DNA from: Leucobacter chromiireducens subsp. solipictus
Lineage (GTDB): Bacteria; Actinomycetota; Actinomycetes; Actinomycetales; Microbacteriaceae
Length of the DNA stretch: 64,000 bases
Direction of reading: 5' to 3'
Assembly (NCBI RefSeq): GCF_016758195.1
Contig: NZ_QYAC01000006.1
Span: 124,001 to 188,000, forward strand
Shown here: one piece after another, positions 17,186 through 26,331 of the stretch
How the letters are laid out: every line of letters begins with the position of its first letter
Position numbering within the stretch: position 1 is the first letter of the stretch
Program-made: the position numbers and the translations under genes
The notes under the pieces: generated by a model
The model's input: the letters and a program-made list of their open reading frames with translations, nothing else
The model's database searches: none
Told to the model about the DNA's origin: nothing

Positions 17186-18015
17186 CCGAGCTCCGCCCCC
17201 TGCTGACCGCCGAGAACGTGGTCGTCGAATACGGCTCCCGCCGGCACCCGAATCGCGTGCTCCACGAGGTCTCACTGGAGGTCGGCGCCGGCGAGTGCGT
17301 CGGGCTCGTCGGCGAGTCCGGATCCGGCAAATCCACGCTCGGGAAGGCGATCCTCGGCCTCGTCCCCGTCACGAGCGGCACGATCACCTTCGACGGGCAG
17401 GACATTACCCACCTGAAACGGCGGGAACGCCGCGCGCTCGCCGCCGACATCCAGGTGGTGTTCCAGGACCCCTACGGCTCGCTGAACCCGATGCTCACCA
17501 TCGGGGAGATCCTCACGGAACCGCTGTCGACCGCGGGGATCGGCACGAGCGACGCGCGGCGTGCGGTGGGGGAGATGCTCGACCGGGTGAGTCTGCCGGC
17601 GAACGTCCTCGACCGCTATCCGAGCGAGTTCTCGGGCGGCCAGCGGCAGCGCATCGCCATCGCCCGGGCGCTCGTGCGCAAGCCGCGCCTCATCATCTGT
17701 GACGAACCGGTGAGCGCCCTCGACCTCACCACCCAGGCGACGGTGCTCGAACTCTTGATCGAGCTGCAACGCGACACGGGCGTGTCGTACCTGTTCGTGT
17801 CGCACGACCTGGGGGTGGTGCGGAGCATCTGCCACCGCGTTGCCGTGATGTACCGCGGCAACCTCGTGGAGGTGGGCGAGAGCGAGGAAATCACCCGCGC
17901 ACCCGAGCACCCGTATAGCCAGCGGCTGCTCGCGGCCTCGCCCGTGGCGGATCCGGCCCGGCAGGCGGAACGGCGCCGGGCCTGGCTCGACATGCGCGAA
18001 CCGCCGGCCAGCTAA
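17182..18015 (+). CDS. ABC transporter ATP-binding protein (DppF type)
   Basis: This is the second ATPase of the importer, 277 residues. Walker A is GESGSGKST, the Q-loop is VFQDPYGSLNP, the signature is FSGGQRQR and Walker B is LIICDEPVSALD; the C-terminus has the oligopeptide-family HPYSQRLLAA. The gene overlaps the permease-ATPase fusion by 4 bases and ends the operon. Confidence 0.93.
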   Translation: MTELRPLLTAENVVVEYGSRRHPNRVLHEVSLEVGAGECVGLVGESGSGKSTLGKAILGLVPVTSGTITFDGQDITHLKRRERRALAADIQVVFQDPYGSLNPMLTIGEILTEPLSTAGIGTSDARRAVGEMLDRVSLPANVLDRYPSEFSGGQRQRIAIARALVRKPRLIICDEPVSALDLTTQATVLELLIELQRDTGVSYLFVSHDLGVVRSICHRVAVMYRGNLVEVGESEEITRAPEHPYSQRLLAASPVADPARQAERRRAWLDMREPPAS

Positions 18016-18047
18016 CACCGTGGGTCGTGGGATGGCTCGGACCGGGG

Positions 18048-18053
18048 TAGAAT
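18048..18053 (+). promoter_or_regulatory. -10 box of a probable leaderless promoter
   Basis: TAGAAT ends only 3 bases before the first ATG of the helicase gene and 6 before the second. Transcription starting about 7 bases downstream would begin at the start codon itself, and no ribosome site is present. A -35 is not evident. Confidence 0.55.
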
Positions 18054-18056
18054 AGT

Positions 18057-20081
18057 ATGATGACCTCTTCTGAGAACACCGAACCCACAGGCGCTGCCGA
18101 AACTCCGGCCGCTGTGGTCGGTGACACCGAGACCACTGACGTTGCCGAAACCCCGGCCGCGGTGACCGGTGACACCGCTGCTCCCACCGACACCCAGGGT
18201 GAGCGCGCCAGCTTTGCCGATCTTGGCCTGCCCGCCGAAGTCCTCCGCGCCGTGACCGGCCTGGGCTATGAAACCCCCTCCGCGATCCAGGCGGCCACGA
18301 TCCCGACCCTCCTCGAGGGGCGCGACGTGGTCGGCCTGGCCCAGACCGGCACCGGCAAGACCGCCGCATTCGCGCTGCCGATCCTGTCTCGCATCCAGCC
18401 CGGATCGGGTGCGCCGCAGGCTATCGTGCTCGCTCCCACCCGTGAGCTGGCGCTCCAGGTGTGCGAAGCGTTCGAAAGCTACGCAGCGCACCTGCCCGAG
18501 GTGCACCTGCTGCCCGTCTACGGCGGTCAGGCGTACGGCCAGCAGCTCTCCGCGCTGCGCCGCGGCGTGGACATCGTGGTCGGCACCCCCGGCCGCATCA
18601 TGGACCACATGAAGCGCGGCTCGCTCGACCTGAGCCAGATCAAGTACCTCGTGCTCGACGAGGCCGATGAGATGCTCAAGATGGGCTTCGCCGAGGACGT
18701 CGAGACGATCCTCGCCGACACCCCGGAGGAGAAGCAGGTCGCCCTGTTCTCCGCGACCATGCCGTCGCAGATCCGTCGCATCTCGAAGCAGTACCTGCGC
18801 GATCCCGAGGAGATCAAGATCGCCGGGAAGACGCAGACGAGCTCGAACATCACGCAGCGCTACATCGTCGTGTCCTACACGCAGAAGCTCGACGCCCTCA
18901 CCCGCGTGCTCGAGGTCGAAGACTTCGACGGGCTGATCGTGTTCACGCGTACGCGTGGCGACTCGGAGCAGGTGGCTGAGAAGCTGCGCGCCCGCGGCTA
19001 CTCGGCAGCCGCCATCAACGGCGACATCCCGCAGAACCAGCGCGAGCGCACCGTGCAGTCGCTGAAGGACGGCACCCTCGACATCCTCGTGGCGACCGAC
19101 GTCGCGGCGCGTGGCCTCGACGTGGAGCGCATCAGCCACGTCGTGAACTACGATCTGCCGATCGACACCGAGTCCTACGTGCACCGCATCGGCCGCACCG
19201 GCCGCGCCGGCCGCACGGGCGACGCGATCAGCTTCGTCACGCCGCGCGAGCGCCGCCTGCTCGGCGCGATCGAGAAGGCCACGAAGCAGCCCCTCACGCA
19301 GATGCCGCTGCCCGGCGTCGAAGAGGTCAACGCGACGCGCCTGTCCCGCTTCGACGACGCGATCACGACCGCGCTCGGCGAGACCGCGCGCATCGACCGC
19401 TTCCGCGACATCATCGCCCACTACGTGCGCCACCACGACGTGCCGGAGACCGACGTGGCCGCCGCCCTCGCCGTCGTCGCGCAGGGCGAAACGCCGCTGC
19501 TGCTCACCGACGCCGACGACCGCAAGTTCGAGCGCGATCGCAAGCAGGCCGCTCGCTTCCTCGAGGAGGGCGTGAGCGGCGGGCGCGAGCGCCCGGCTCG
19601 CGAGGACCGCGGCCCGCGCGAGCGGCGCTCGGACCTCAAGATGTACCGCATCGAGGTCGGCCACCGGCAGAAGATCAACCCCGGCCAGATCATCGGGGCG
19701 ATCGCGAACGAGGGCGGGCTGACCCGCGACGACTTCGGCCGCATCCAGGTGCGCGACGACTTCTCGCTGGTTGAGCTCCCCGCGTCCCTCCCCGCGAGCA
19801 CGCTCGAGAAGCTCGCGGATACCCGGATCAGCGGCAAGCTCATCGAGCTGGCCGAGGACCGCGGCCCCGCCCCGCGCGGCAAGGGCTGGGAAGACCGCGG
19901 CTCGCGCGGCGGCGACCGGGGCGGCCGCGGTGGCTACGATCGTGGCGGCGATCGCGGTGGACGCGGCGGCTACGGCAACGACCGCGGCTACGGCGGCGAC
20001 CGCAACGACCGCGGCGACCGCGGCTACGGCCGCGACCAGGGCGACAACCGCGCCGACGGCAAGCGCAAGCCCCGCTGGTAA
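18057..20081 (+). CDS. deaD: DEAD-box ATP-dependent RNA helicase (DeaD/CsdA-like)
   Basis: This RNA helicase acts in ribosome assembly and RNA turnover, often under cold conditions. The 674 residues hold an acidic leader, a Q motif (GYETPSAIQ), Walker A AQTGTGKT, the DEAD box in VLDEADEML, SAT in FSATMP, and HRIGRTGR in the second RecA domain. A DbpA-type RNA-binding domain follows (roughly 485-565). The tail is rich in RGG, RGGY and DRG repeats typical of actinobacterial homologs. The gene opens with two consecutive ATG codons; the second fits the predicted leaderless start. It is a housekeeping gene between catabolic clusters, ended by a hairpin. Confidence 0.95.
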   Translation: MMTSSENTEPTGAAETPAAVVGDTETTDVAETPAAVTGDTAAPTDTQGERASFADLGLPAEVLRAVTGLGYETPSAIQAATIPTLLEGRDVVGLAQTGTGKTAAFALPILSRIQPGSGAPQAIVLAPTRELALQVCEAFESYAAHLPEVHLLPVYGGQAYGQQLSALRRGVDIVVGTPGRIMDHMKRGSLDLSQIKYLVLDEADEMLKMGFAEDVETILADTPEEKQVALFSATMPSQIRRISKQYLRDPEEIKIAGKTQTSSNITQRYIVVSYTQKLDALTRVLEVEDFDGLIVFTRTRGDSEQVAEKLRARGYSAAAINGDIPQNQRERTVQSLKDGTLDILVATDVAARGLDVERISHVVNYDLPIDTESYVHRIGRTGRAGRTGDAISFVTPRERRLLGAIEKATKQPLTQMPLPGVEEVNATRLSRFDDAITTALGETARIDRFRDIIAHYVRHHDVPETDVAAALAVVAQGETPLLLTDADDRKFERDRKQAARFLEEGVSGGRERPAREDRGPRERRSDLKMYRIEVGHRQKINPGQIIGAIANEGGLTRDDFGRIQVRDDFSLVELPASLPASTLEKLADTRISGKLIELAEDRGPAPRGKGWEDRGSRGGDRGGRGGYDRGGDRGGRGGYGNDRGYGGDRNDRGDRGYGRDQGDNRADGKRKPRW

Positions 20082-20123
20082 CCCGCCCGGCGCGCTCCGC
20101 AGTGGCAACATGACCACGTAGCG

Positions 20124-20175
20124 ACGAGACGACCCTCATGACGCAGTATTTCCTGCACCATGAGGGTCGTTTCGT
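20124..20175. terminator. Long hairpin between convergent helicase and AbiEi-like genes
   Basis: Arms ACGACCCTCATG / CATGAGGGTCGT (12 bp perfect, extended by a near match ACGAG/TTCGT outside and GCAG/CTGC inside). It sits between two convergent genes and is likely a bidirectional terminator. Confidence 0.75.
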
Positions 20176-20217
20176 TCAAATGGGGTCATACCGGCGAGTG
20201 GGGATGGGCGCGACGGG

Positions 20218-21354
20218 TTAGCGCAGCCGCCGCAGTACCGCCGCGGTTTCTGGGCGGAGCCGGTGCGAGGGCGTCCCAGGGACGGGCACGCCGAATGTGC
20301 GGAGTCTTCGTGCAAACGCCTCGGTCGTCATCACGTCCGCGGCACCCCAGCGCACACATCGCCGTCGAGTTGAACCCACGATCCAGTCTTCGCGCCGTTT
20401 TTCCCGGTACACGATCTCGTCAGCACGTCGACCGCCGTGGAGGCTGGAGTCTGTGTATTTTGCTTTCCCATCGCACTCTCCAAAGAAGGGCGAGTCCGTA
20501 AACCAGAAATCGGTGTAGTAGGTACCACCGCGCTCAGAACGCACCGCAAACTGCGGCTCCACGTCGATGCCGAGCTGGACGAGCCGAAGTCGACTCACGC
20601 TTTCGAGTGGGGAATCGCTCCGCGGATCGGCAAGGGCGAGCAACGCCCGCGCAAAGGTAATGCCGGGGACCCGAGGTGCCCGGTCGAGGCGTTTCGCGAA
20701 CAGAGCTTGCCAGTCCCACCAGCGCGCTATATCGACGTGTGGCCCCGCGCGCAGAGTGTGTCGAAGGTACTGATCTGCACAGGCAAGGGCAACGGGAAAA
20801 GGCTCGTCCCGCGCAAGGTCGAAGAGTGTGCGCTCCGGCGACGTCACCGAAAAGCCCGCAACTTCGGTGACATCATCAGGGGGCAGCTCGGCCTGTCGAT
20901 ATCGCGCATAGGGACTGCGAGATGCACGGAACCCGAGCGGCACGAGGTGGTCAGTGACCTGTAGCTCAGAAGGCGAAGTCTTGGGGAGTCCAGGCGTGGG
21001 CACTGCGCGACTTCCGGGTGCTGGAGGCCGTGCATTCTGCAGCTCGGGATGCCCGACACGGTGCAGCCAGGGGGACCACACCGGCAATCCATGTGCGGTC
21101 GCCGCGGAGCGATGCCCGAAGACAGTCTTCGTCCGCGACGTCCGCTGCGCCGTCAGCATCGAGGCGAGGTGTTGCACCTCGGGTGGGACCGCTTCCAGCG
21201 CGGCGCGGTCGGCGTACCAGCCGCGCCGGAGCCGTACGAGCGAGCCGGTGCCGAGCTGGTCGGTGATCTGGCGCGGCGAGGTGCCACCGCGAAGCAATTC
21301 ATCCCGAGAGCGCAGGAGCGCGTCGGCGCGTGCAAGAAATGAATTCTGGATCAT
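20218..21354 (-). CDS. AbiEi-antitoxin-like protein with PD-(D/E)XK-like C-terminal domain
   Basis: This 378-residue protein is of the type often labelled AbiEi-family antitoxin domain protein in actinobacteria. The N-terminal part (roughly 1-60, with RQITDQLGTGSLVRLRRGWYA) resembles the winged-helix AbiEi domain. The C-terminal part has a nuclease-like pattern with Asp in YTDFWF and E-x-x-x-K in ECDGKAKY, as in DUF559/Vsr-like endonucleases. I chose the ATG reading MIQNSFLAR, since the frame upstream overlaps a terminator hairpin. No AbiEii toxin gene is adjacent. Base composition is a little lower in GC than its neighbours. Function is unproven; antitoxin, regulator or nuclease are all possible. 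Confidence 0.72.
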   Translation of the reverse strand: MIQNSFLARADALLRSRDELLRGGTSPRQITDQLGTGSLVRLRRGWYADRAALEAVPPEVQHLASMLTAQRTSRTKTVFGHRSAATAHGLPVWSPWLHRVGHPELQNARPPAPGSRAVPTPGLPKTSPSELQVTDHLVPLGFRASRSPYARYRQAELPPDDVTEVAGFSVTSPERTLFDLARDEPFPVALACADQYLRHTLRAGPHVDIARWWDWQALFAKRLDRAPRVPGITFARALLALADPRSDSPLESVSRLRLVQLGIDVEPQFAVRSERGGTYYTDFWFTDSPFFGECDGKAKYTDSSLHGGRRADEIVYREKRREDWIVGSTRRRCVRWGAADVMTTEAFARRLRTFGVPVPGTPSHRLRPETAAVLRRLR

Positions 21355-21415
21355 GTCTTCGAGTCTGCACGCCGGAGCGGCTCCGTGGGGGCGCGAGTGA
21401 ACATCTGTGGACACT

Positions 21416-21462
21416 GCGGGCCCGGTGCCCACCCTGTTGAAACGGGTGGGCACCGGGCCCGC
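21416..21462. terminator. 19-bp perfect hairpin after aldehyde dehydrogenase gene
   Basis: Arms GCGGGCCCGGTGCCCACCC and its exact complement flank a 9-base loop. It lies 27 bases past the aldehyde dehydrogenase stop and before the AbiEi-like gene, all on the minus strand. Confidence 0.8.
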
Positions 21463-21488
21463 GTGGTGCCGCGGCGGCGGCGGCGCGC

Positions 21489-22901
21489 TTAGCCGCTGAT
21501 GACGTGCGGCTCGGCGACGGCCTTGAGGCCCTCGACGCCGAACTCGCGGCCGTAGCCGGACTGCTTCGCCCCGCCGAACGGGATCATCGGGTGCAGCGCG
21601 CCGTGCGAGTTGATCCACGTCGTGCCGGCCTGCAGGCGTGCGGCGACCTCGAGTGCCTTCGCGCGGTCGCTCGACCACACCGAGGAGCCGAGGCCCACCT
21701 CGAGCTCGTTGGCGAGACGCACGGCCTCGTCGAGCTCCGAGTAGCGGATGATCGGCAGCGCCGGCCCGAACTGCTCCTCCATGACGAGCTCCTGGTGGGG
21801 GTCGATGTCGGCGATCAGCGTGGCCGGGTAGAAGTAGCCGACGGCGTCGCGGTCCGGGTTGCCGCCGACCACGACGCGCGCGCCGGACGCCTTCGCGGAC
21901 TCGACCAGGCGATCCACGATGTCGAACTGCGACTTGTTCTGCAGCGGGCCGAGCACATTCTGCTCCTCAAGGCCCACGCCCATCGGCACGTTCGCCGCGA
22001 CCTTGGCCAGCTCGTCGACGACGGCGTCGTAGATCGAATCGTGCACGTAGAGCCGCTTGAGCGCCGCGCAGGTCTGACCCGTGTTGATGAACGCGCCCCA
22101 GAACAGGTCCTCGGCGATCTTCGCGGGATCCGCGTCGGGCAGGACGATCCCGGCGTCGTTGCCGCCGAGTTCGAGGGTCAGGCGGGTCACGTTCGGGGCC
22201 GAGGCCTCGATGATCTTCTTGCCGACCGGGGTGGAACCCGTGAACATGATCTTCTTGATCTTCGGGCTGCGGGTCAGCGCATCGCCGACCGTGCTGCCCT
22301 TGCCCGGGACGATGTTCAGGACGCCGGCGGGCAGCACCTGATTCATCACCGCGACGAGCGCGAGCACGGAGAGGGTGGTGTTCTCGGCGGGCTTGATGAC
22401 CACGGTGTTGCCCATGCGCAGGGCGGGGGCGATCTGCCAGATCGAGATCATCATGGGCCAGTTCCACGGCGAGATCGCGCCGACCACGCCGAGGGGGCGA
22501 TAGTGCATCTCGGCGTATCCGGACTCGTCGTCGACGATAACCTCGACGGGGAGCGGCGTGTCCGCGGGGGTGCGCGTCCAAGCGACGCAGGCCCCGACCT
22601 CGAAGCGAGCGTTCGGGCCGTTCAGGGGCTTGCCCTGTTCGCGCGACAGGAGCTCGGCGAGCGCCTCGGACGAGGCTTCGATGGCGTCGGCGGCCTTGTG
22701 GAGCAGCGCGCTGCGCTCGGCGTCGGGGAGCGCGGCCCATGCGGGTTGCGCGGCCTCGGCGGTGTCGATCGCGGCCTCCAGCGCGGGGACGTCCGCCATG
22801 GGTGCGCGGCCGATCAGCTCGCCCGTGGCGGGGTCGAACACCTCGCGCGTCTCACCGCCTGTGGCGACAACGGCTGCAAGCAGGCTTTCGTAGGTGTTCA
22901 T
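21489..22901 (-). CDS. NAD(P)-dependent aldehyde dehydrogenase
   Basis: This 470-residue aldehyde dehydrogenase has the cofactor motif SPWNWPMMI, the Glu motif LELGGNDAG and the catalytic Cys in NTGQTCAALKR. It may oxidise an arylacetaldehyde made by the amine oxidase, or the succinate semialdehyde released by HpaI; the sequence does not decide. It lies 128 bases downstream of the MFS gene on the same strand and could be the last gene of that operon. The preceding ATG region starts MNTYESLL. Confidence 0.88.
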   Translation of the reverse strand: MNTYESLLAAVVATGGETREVFDPATGELIGRAPMADVPALEAAIDTAEAAQPAWAALPDAERSALLHKAADAIEASSEALAELLSREQGKPLNGPNARFEVGACVAWTRTPADTPLPVEVIVDDESGYAEMHYRPLGVVGAISPWNWPMMISIWQIAPALRMGNTVVIKPAENTTLSVLALVAVMNQVLPAGVLNIVPGKGSTVGDALTRSPKIKKIMFTGSTPVGKKIIEASAPNVTRLTLELGGNDAGIVLPDADPAKIAEDLFWGAFINTGQTCAALKRLYVHDSIYDAVVDELAKVAANVPMGVGLEEQNVLGPLQNKSQFDIVDRLVESAKASGARVVVGGNPDRDAVGYFYPATLIADIDPHQELVMEEQFGPALPIIRYSELDEAVRLANELEVGLGSSVWSSDRAKALEVAARLQAGTTWINSHGALHPMIPFGGAKQSGYGREFGVEGLKAVAEPHVISG

Positions 22902-23029
22902 GGATCCTCCACTCCGAGTCCGGACAGTCTTCCCAGGGTACGGGGCGGGCCGAGCGCCGCGCTTGTCTCGCGCGGCAGCCCGGTTGTGTTTGCGCGATCA
23001 CTCGATCACCGCCCCGCACTGCGAGGAGC

Positions 23030-24265
23030 TTACGCCCGAGCGCCGCCCCGCGGCACCCAGCGCCGCACGGCGAGCAACGCGACGAGGGCGGCAGCGCCGG
23101 ATCCCGCGGCGATACTCGCGACCATCGTCACGGCGGAGGTCCCGGCGAGCGCGGAGACGAGGGGTGCCGCCACCGCGCCCGCTGTGAACATCGCCATGCC
23201 GAGCAACGCCGAGGCGGTGCCGGCCCGACCGCCGTGGTGCCCGAGCGCGAGCGTCGTGCCGTTGGGCCCGCCGAGCCCGTTCGCCCCCAGGAACATCGCG
23301 AGCAGCACGATCACCACGACTGCGGGTGCCCCGGCGAGGGTCGCCGCGAGCAACACGAGCGCGGCGCTTGCCCCGGCGAGCTGCCCGACGAGGTACATCC
23401 GCGCGGTGCCGACGCGCGCCACGAACACTCGGCTGACCTGCGCGCCCGCGAGCTGGGAGAGCGCGTTGATCGCGAACACGATGCTGAACAGCTGCGGGGT
23501 GAGCCCGTACTGATCCTGCATCACGAAGCTCGACATCGACAGGTACGAGAAGAACGCGGCCCCGCCGAGGCACGCCGCGATCATGAGCGCCACAAACAGC
23601 GGATCCCGCAGGATCTCCCGAGTGTGCCGCACGGTCGTGCCGAGCAGGCTGCCGGAGTGGCGCCCCTCGCCGAGAGTCTCCCGGAGCCCGAACTGCGCCA
23701 CGAACACGAGTACCGTCCCCACGCCGGCGAGCACCAGGAAGATGCCGCGCCAGTCCATGATGCGCGCGAGCTGCCCGCCGATCACGGGGGCAATGATCGG
23801 CGTGAGCGAGGTGACGAGCGCGAGGAGCGACAGCATCCGCGACAGCTCCACGCCGTGGAACAGATCCCGCGCGACGGCCATGCTGATCACGACGCCCGCG
23901 GATCCGGCGAGGCCCTGCAGGAAGCGCGCCGCGAGCAGCACCTCGATGGACGGCGCGAACGCGCAGGCCGCGGAGAGCAGGGCGAACAGGATCACCCCGG
24001 CGACGAGCGGGCGTTTCCGCCCGAAGTGATCCGAGAGCGGCCCCGCGATGAGCTGGCCGAGCCCGAGCCCGATCATGCACACCGACATTGTGGCCTGCGC
24101 GAGTGCGTCGGTGGTGTCGAGCGTGCGCGCAAGCTGCGGCAGTTGCGGCAGGTACAGATCCATCGAGAGGGGGCCGAACGCCTCGAGCGCGCCGAGCACG
24201 AGGGTGATGCGGAGCAGCCCCATCGGGCGCGGGGTCGCGCCCGATGGGGATCGTGCCGCGCTCAT
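23030..24265 (-). CDS. MFS transporter, Bcr/CflA drug-resistance type
   Basis: This is a 12-segment major facilitator exporter of 411 residues. Helix 1 carries LEAFGPLSMDLYLPQLP, the family mark of Bcr/CflA proteins. The loop 2-3 motif GPLSDHFGRKRP and the motif C region are present. The ATG overlaps the stop of the upstream esterase gene by 4 bases, so it is the last or next-to-last member of the operon alcohol dehydrogenase, aldo/keto reductase, two esterases, exporter. It may export a pathway intermediate or a toxic aromatic. Confidence 0.9.
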   Translation of the reverse strand: MSAARSPSGATPRPMGLLRITLVLGALEAFGPLSMDLYLPQLPQLARTLDTTDALAQATMSVCMIGLGLGQLIAGPLSDHFGRKRPLVAGVILFALLSAACAFAPSIEVLLAARFLQGLAGSAGVVISMAVARDLFHGVELSRMLSLLALVTSLTPIIAPVIGGQLARIMDWRGIFLVLAGVGTVLVFVAQFGLRETLGEGRHSGSLLGTTVRHTREILRDPLFVALMIAACLGGAAFFSYLSMSSFVMQDQYGLTPQLFSIVFAINALSQLAGAQVSRVFVARVGTARMYLVGQLAGASAALVLLAATLAGAPAVVVIVLLAMFLGANGLGGPNGTTLALGHHGGRAGTASALLGMAMFTAGAVAAPLVSALAGTSAVTMVASIAAGSGAAALVALLAVRRWVPRGGARA

Positions 24266-25278
24266 TGCGCGAGGATCCGGCGCCACCAGCTGTCGCGGGC
24301 CGCGTTCGCCGCGTGCGAGACGATCGCGTCGGGGGAGAAGCCGCTGAACCCGTGGTACGCCCCCGACCAGACGTGGAGCTCTGCCTGGCCGCCCGCCGCC
24401 CAGATGCGGCTCGCATACGCGATCGTTTCGTCCCGGAACACCTCGGCGGCCCCGACCTCGAGGAAGGCCGGGGCGAGCCCCGCGAGATCCGTGGCGCGGG
24501 CCGGGGCGCGCACCGCGTCGACGCGATCGGTGCCGCGATCCTCGCCGAGGGCCGCGTCCCAGCCGACGTCGTTGTTGCCGCGATCCCAGGCACCCACGCC
24601 CACGTACTGCCACGAGGAGACGGTGGTGTTGCGGTCGTCGATCATCGGGGTGTTCAGGAGCTGGCCCGCGAGCGCCGGCCCGCCGCGATCCCGCGCCAGC
24701 AGCGCGACCGCTGCGGCGAGCCCGCCCCCGGCGGACGCTCCGGAGACCACCATCCGCGCCGGATCGACGCCGAGCTCCGCGGCGTGCGCCGCGAGCCACA
24801 CGAGAGCCGCATAGCAGTCCTCCGCGGCGGCGGGGGCCGGGTGCTCCGGCGCGAGCCGGTACTCGACGGCCACGCCGACGGTGCCGTGCCGCTCCGCGAG
24901 CTCGATCAGTTCCCCGGTGCCGAAGAAGCGGGTGCCGAGCACGTAGCCGCCGCCGTGGATCCCGAGGACGGCGGGGGCGGGACGCGGGGCGGTGGGATTC
25001 GGCGCGGCAGGATCCGGCGCCGCGGGGCGGATGATCGTGACGGCGATGTCGGGTGCCCCGGGCGGGCCCGGGATGACCCGGTCCTCCCAGGTCACGGCGC
25101 GGCCCGCGGTCTGCGTGGCCATGTCCTGGGTGATGGACGCGAGGTGCGCCCGATTCGCCGCGATCGTGTCCGCCGTGAGGGGGATCGGCTCGACGAGCTC
25201 GCGGAAGAACGCGAGCCCGGGGAGCAGCTCCGGATCGTAGGGCACCGGGACCGGGAGATTCGCGGGCGCGTCAGCCAC
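24262..25278 (-). CDS. Alpha/beta hydrolase, HSL-family esterase (copy 2)
   Basis: This 338-residue esterase belongs to the hormone-sensitive-lipase group. The oxyanion motif HGGGYVLG and the nucleophile motif GASAGGG are clear, and the catalytic His lies in GAYHGFSGF near the end. I place the start at the GTG that overlaps the upstream esterase by 8 bases and has GGAGG nearby. It is a tandem paralog of the preceding gene. The substrate is likely a small ester or lactone of the pathway. Confidence 0.88.
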   Translation of the reverse strand: MADAPANLPVPVPYDPELLPGLAFFRELVEPIPLTADTIAANRAHLASITQDMATQTAGRAVTWEDRVIPGPPGAPDIAVTIIRPAAPDPAAPNPTAPRPAPAVLGIHGGGYVLGTRFFGTGELIELAERHGTVGVAVEYRLAPEHPAPAAAEDCYAALVWLAAHAAELGVDPARMVVSGASAGGGLAAAVALLARDRGGPALAGQLLNTPMIDDRNTTVSSWQYVGVGAWDRGNNDVGWDAALGEDRGTDRVDAVRAPARATDLAGLAPAFLEVGAAEVFRDETIAYASRIWAAGGQAELHVWSGAYHGFSGFSPDAIVSHAANAARDSWWRRILAQ

Positions 25279-26329
25279 GATCGCCTCCGCCCAGGATCCG
25301 GCGAAGCCACGAGTCGCGGCTTGCGAGCGCGGCCCGCGTGATCTCGGCCTCCGGCGCGTACATATCGAAGCCGTGGCAGCCGCCCGCCCACACGTGCAGT
25401 TCGGCCTGCCCGCCCGTCGCCCAGATCCGCCGGGCGTATTCGGTGTCCTCGTCGCGGAACATCTCGGCGGCCCCCACCTCGATGAAGGCTGGCGGGAGCC
25501 CCGAGAGATCGGCCGCCCGTGCGGGTGCCGCGTATGCGGGAGCGTCCGCCGAGGAGGCCAGTTCCGGCCCGAGCACGCAGCGCCAGGCGAGCAGGTTCGC
25601 GTCCCGCTGCCACGTGCCGATGCCGTCGTACTGCCGACTCGACACCGTGGCATTGGTGTTGTCGAGCATGGGGCACAGCAGGAGCTGTCCGGCGATGCGC
25701 GGGCCGCCACGATCCCGCGCCATGAGCGCCACGGCCGCGGCGAAACCGCCGCCCGCGCTCCCGCCCATCACGACGAGCCGCGCCGGATCCGCGCCGAGCT
25801 CGGCCGCGTGATCCGCCACCCAGCAGGTCGCCGCGTAGGTGTCCTCGGCGCCGGCGGGAAACGGATCCTCGGGGGCGAGCCGGTACTCGACGTTCACGCC
25901 GATGACGCCGTGCCGGGCAACGAGTTCCGCGACGCGGGCGTGCTCCCAGCTGCGGTGGCCGACGATCATGCCGCCGCCGTGGAAGTTCACGAGCACCGGG
26001 AGCGTGGTGCCGGATCCAGCGTCGGATCCGGCACTCGAACCGGCCGGGCGGAACACCGTGATCTCCAGTTCAGGGGCACCCGCGGGCCCGGGGATCCGAA
26101 GTTCCTCGGCACTGACACCGAGCTCCGCCGCAACCGCGGCACCGCCCGGGAACGCGGGACCGCCGCCACCGCGCATCGCCGCGAGCGTCTCCTCGGTCAG
26201 GGGCGGCTGGGCGCTCGCCGCGAGGGCATCGAGCATCGGGACGAGCTCGGGGTCGAAGGGCACCGGGGTGAGCGCGGGGTGCCCCAGTGCGACGGGCGCG
26301 GGGGCACTGGTGGGAGTCGACTCGGTCAC
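25271..26329 (-). CDS. Alpha/beta hydrolase, HSL-family esterase (copy 1)
   Basis: This 352-residue esterase has the oxyanion motif HGGGMIVG, nucleophile motif GGSAGGG and a terminal His in GGCHGFDMY. It starts with GTG 2 bases after the aldo/keto reductase stop. The two tandem esterases share most of their C-terminal halves (RDRGGP, PAFIEVGAAE/PAFLEVGAAE, ARRIWATGGQ/ASRIWAAGGQ), which indicates local duplication followed by divergence in the N-terminal cap region. Confidence 0.88.
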   Translation of the reverse strand: MTESTPTSAPAPVALGHPALTPVPFDPELVPMLDALAASAQPPLTEETLAAMRGGGGPAFPGGAAVAAELGVSAEELRIPGPAGAPELEITVFRPAGSSAGSDAGSGTTLPVLVNFHGGGMIVGHRSWEHARVAELVARHGVIGVNVEYRLAPEDPFPAGAEDTYAATCWVADHAAELGADPARLVVMGGSAGGGFAAAVALMARDRGGPRIAGQLLLCPMLDNTNATVSSRQYDGIGTWQRDANLLAWRCVLGPELASSADAPAYAAPARAADLSGLPPAFIEVGAAEMFRDEDTEYARRIWATGGQAELHVWAGGCHGFDMYAPEAEITRAALASRDSWLRRILGGGDRG

Positions 26330-26331
26330 GG

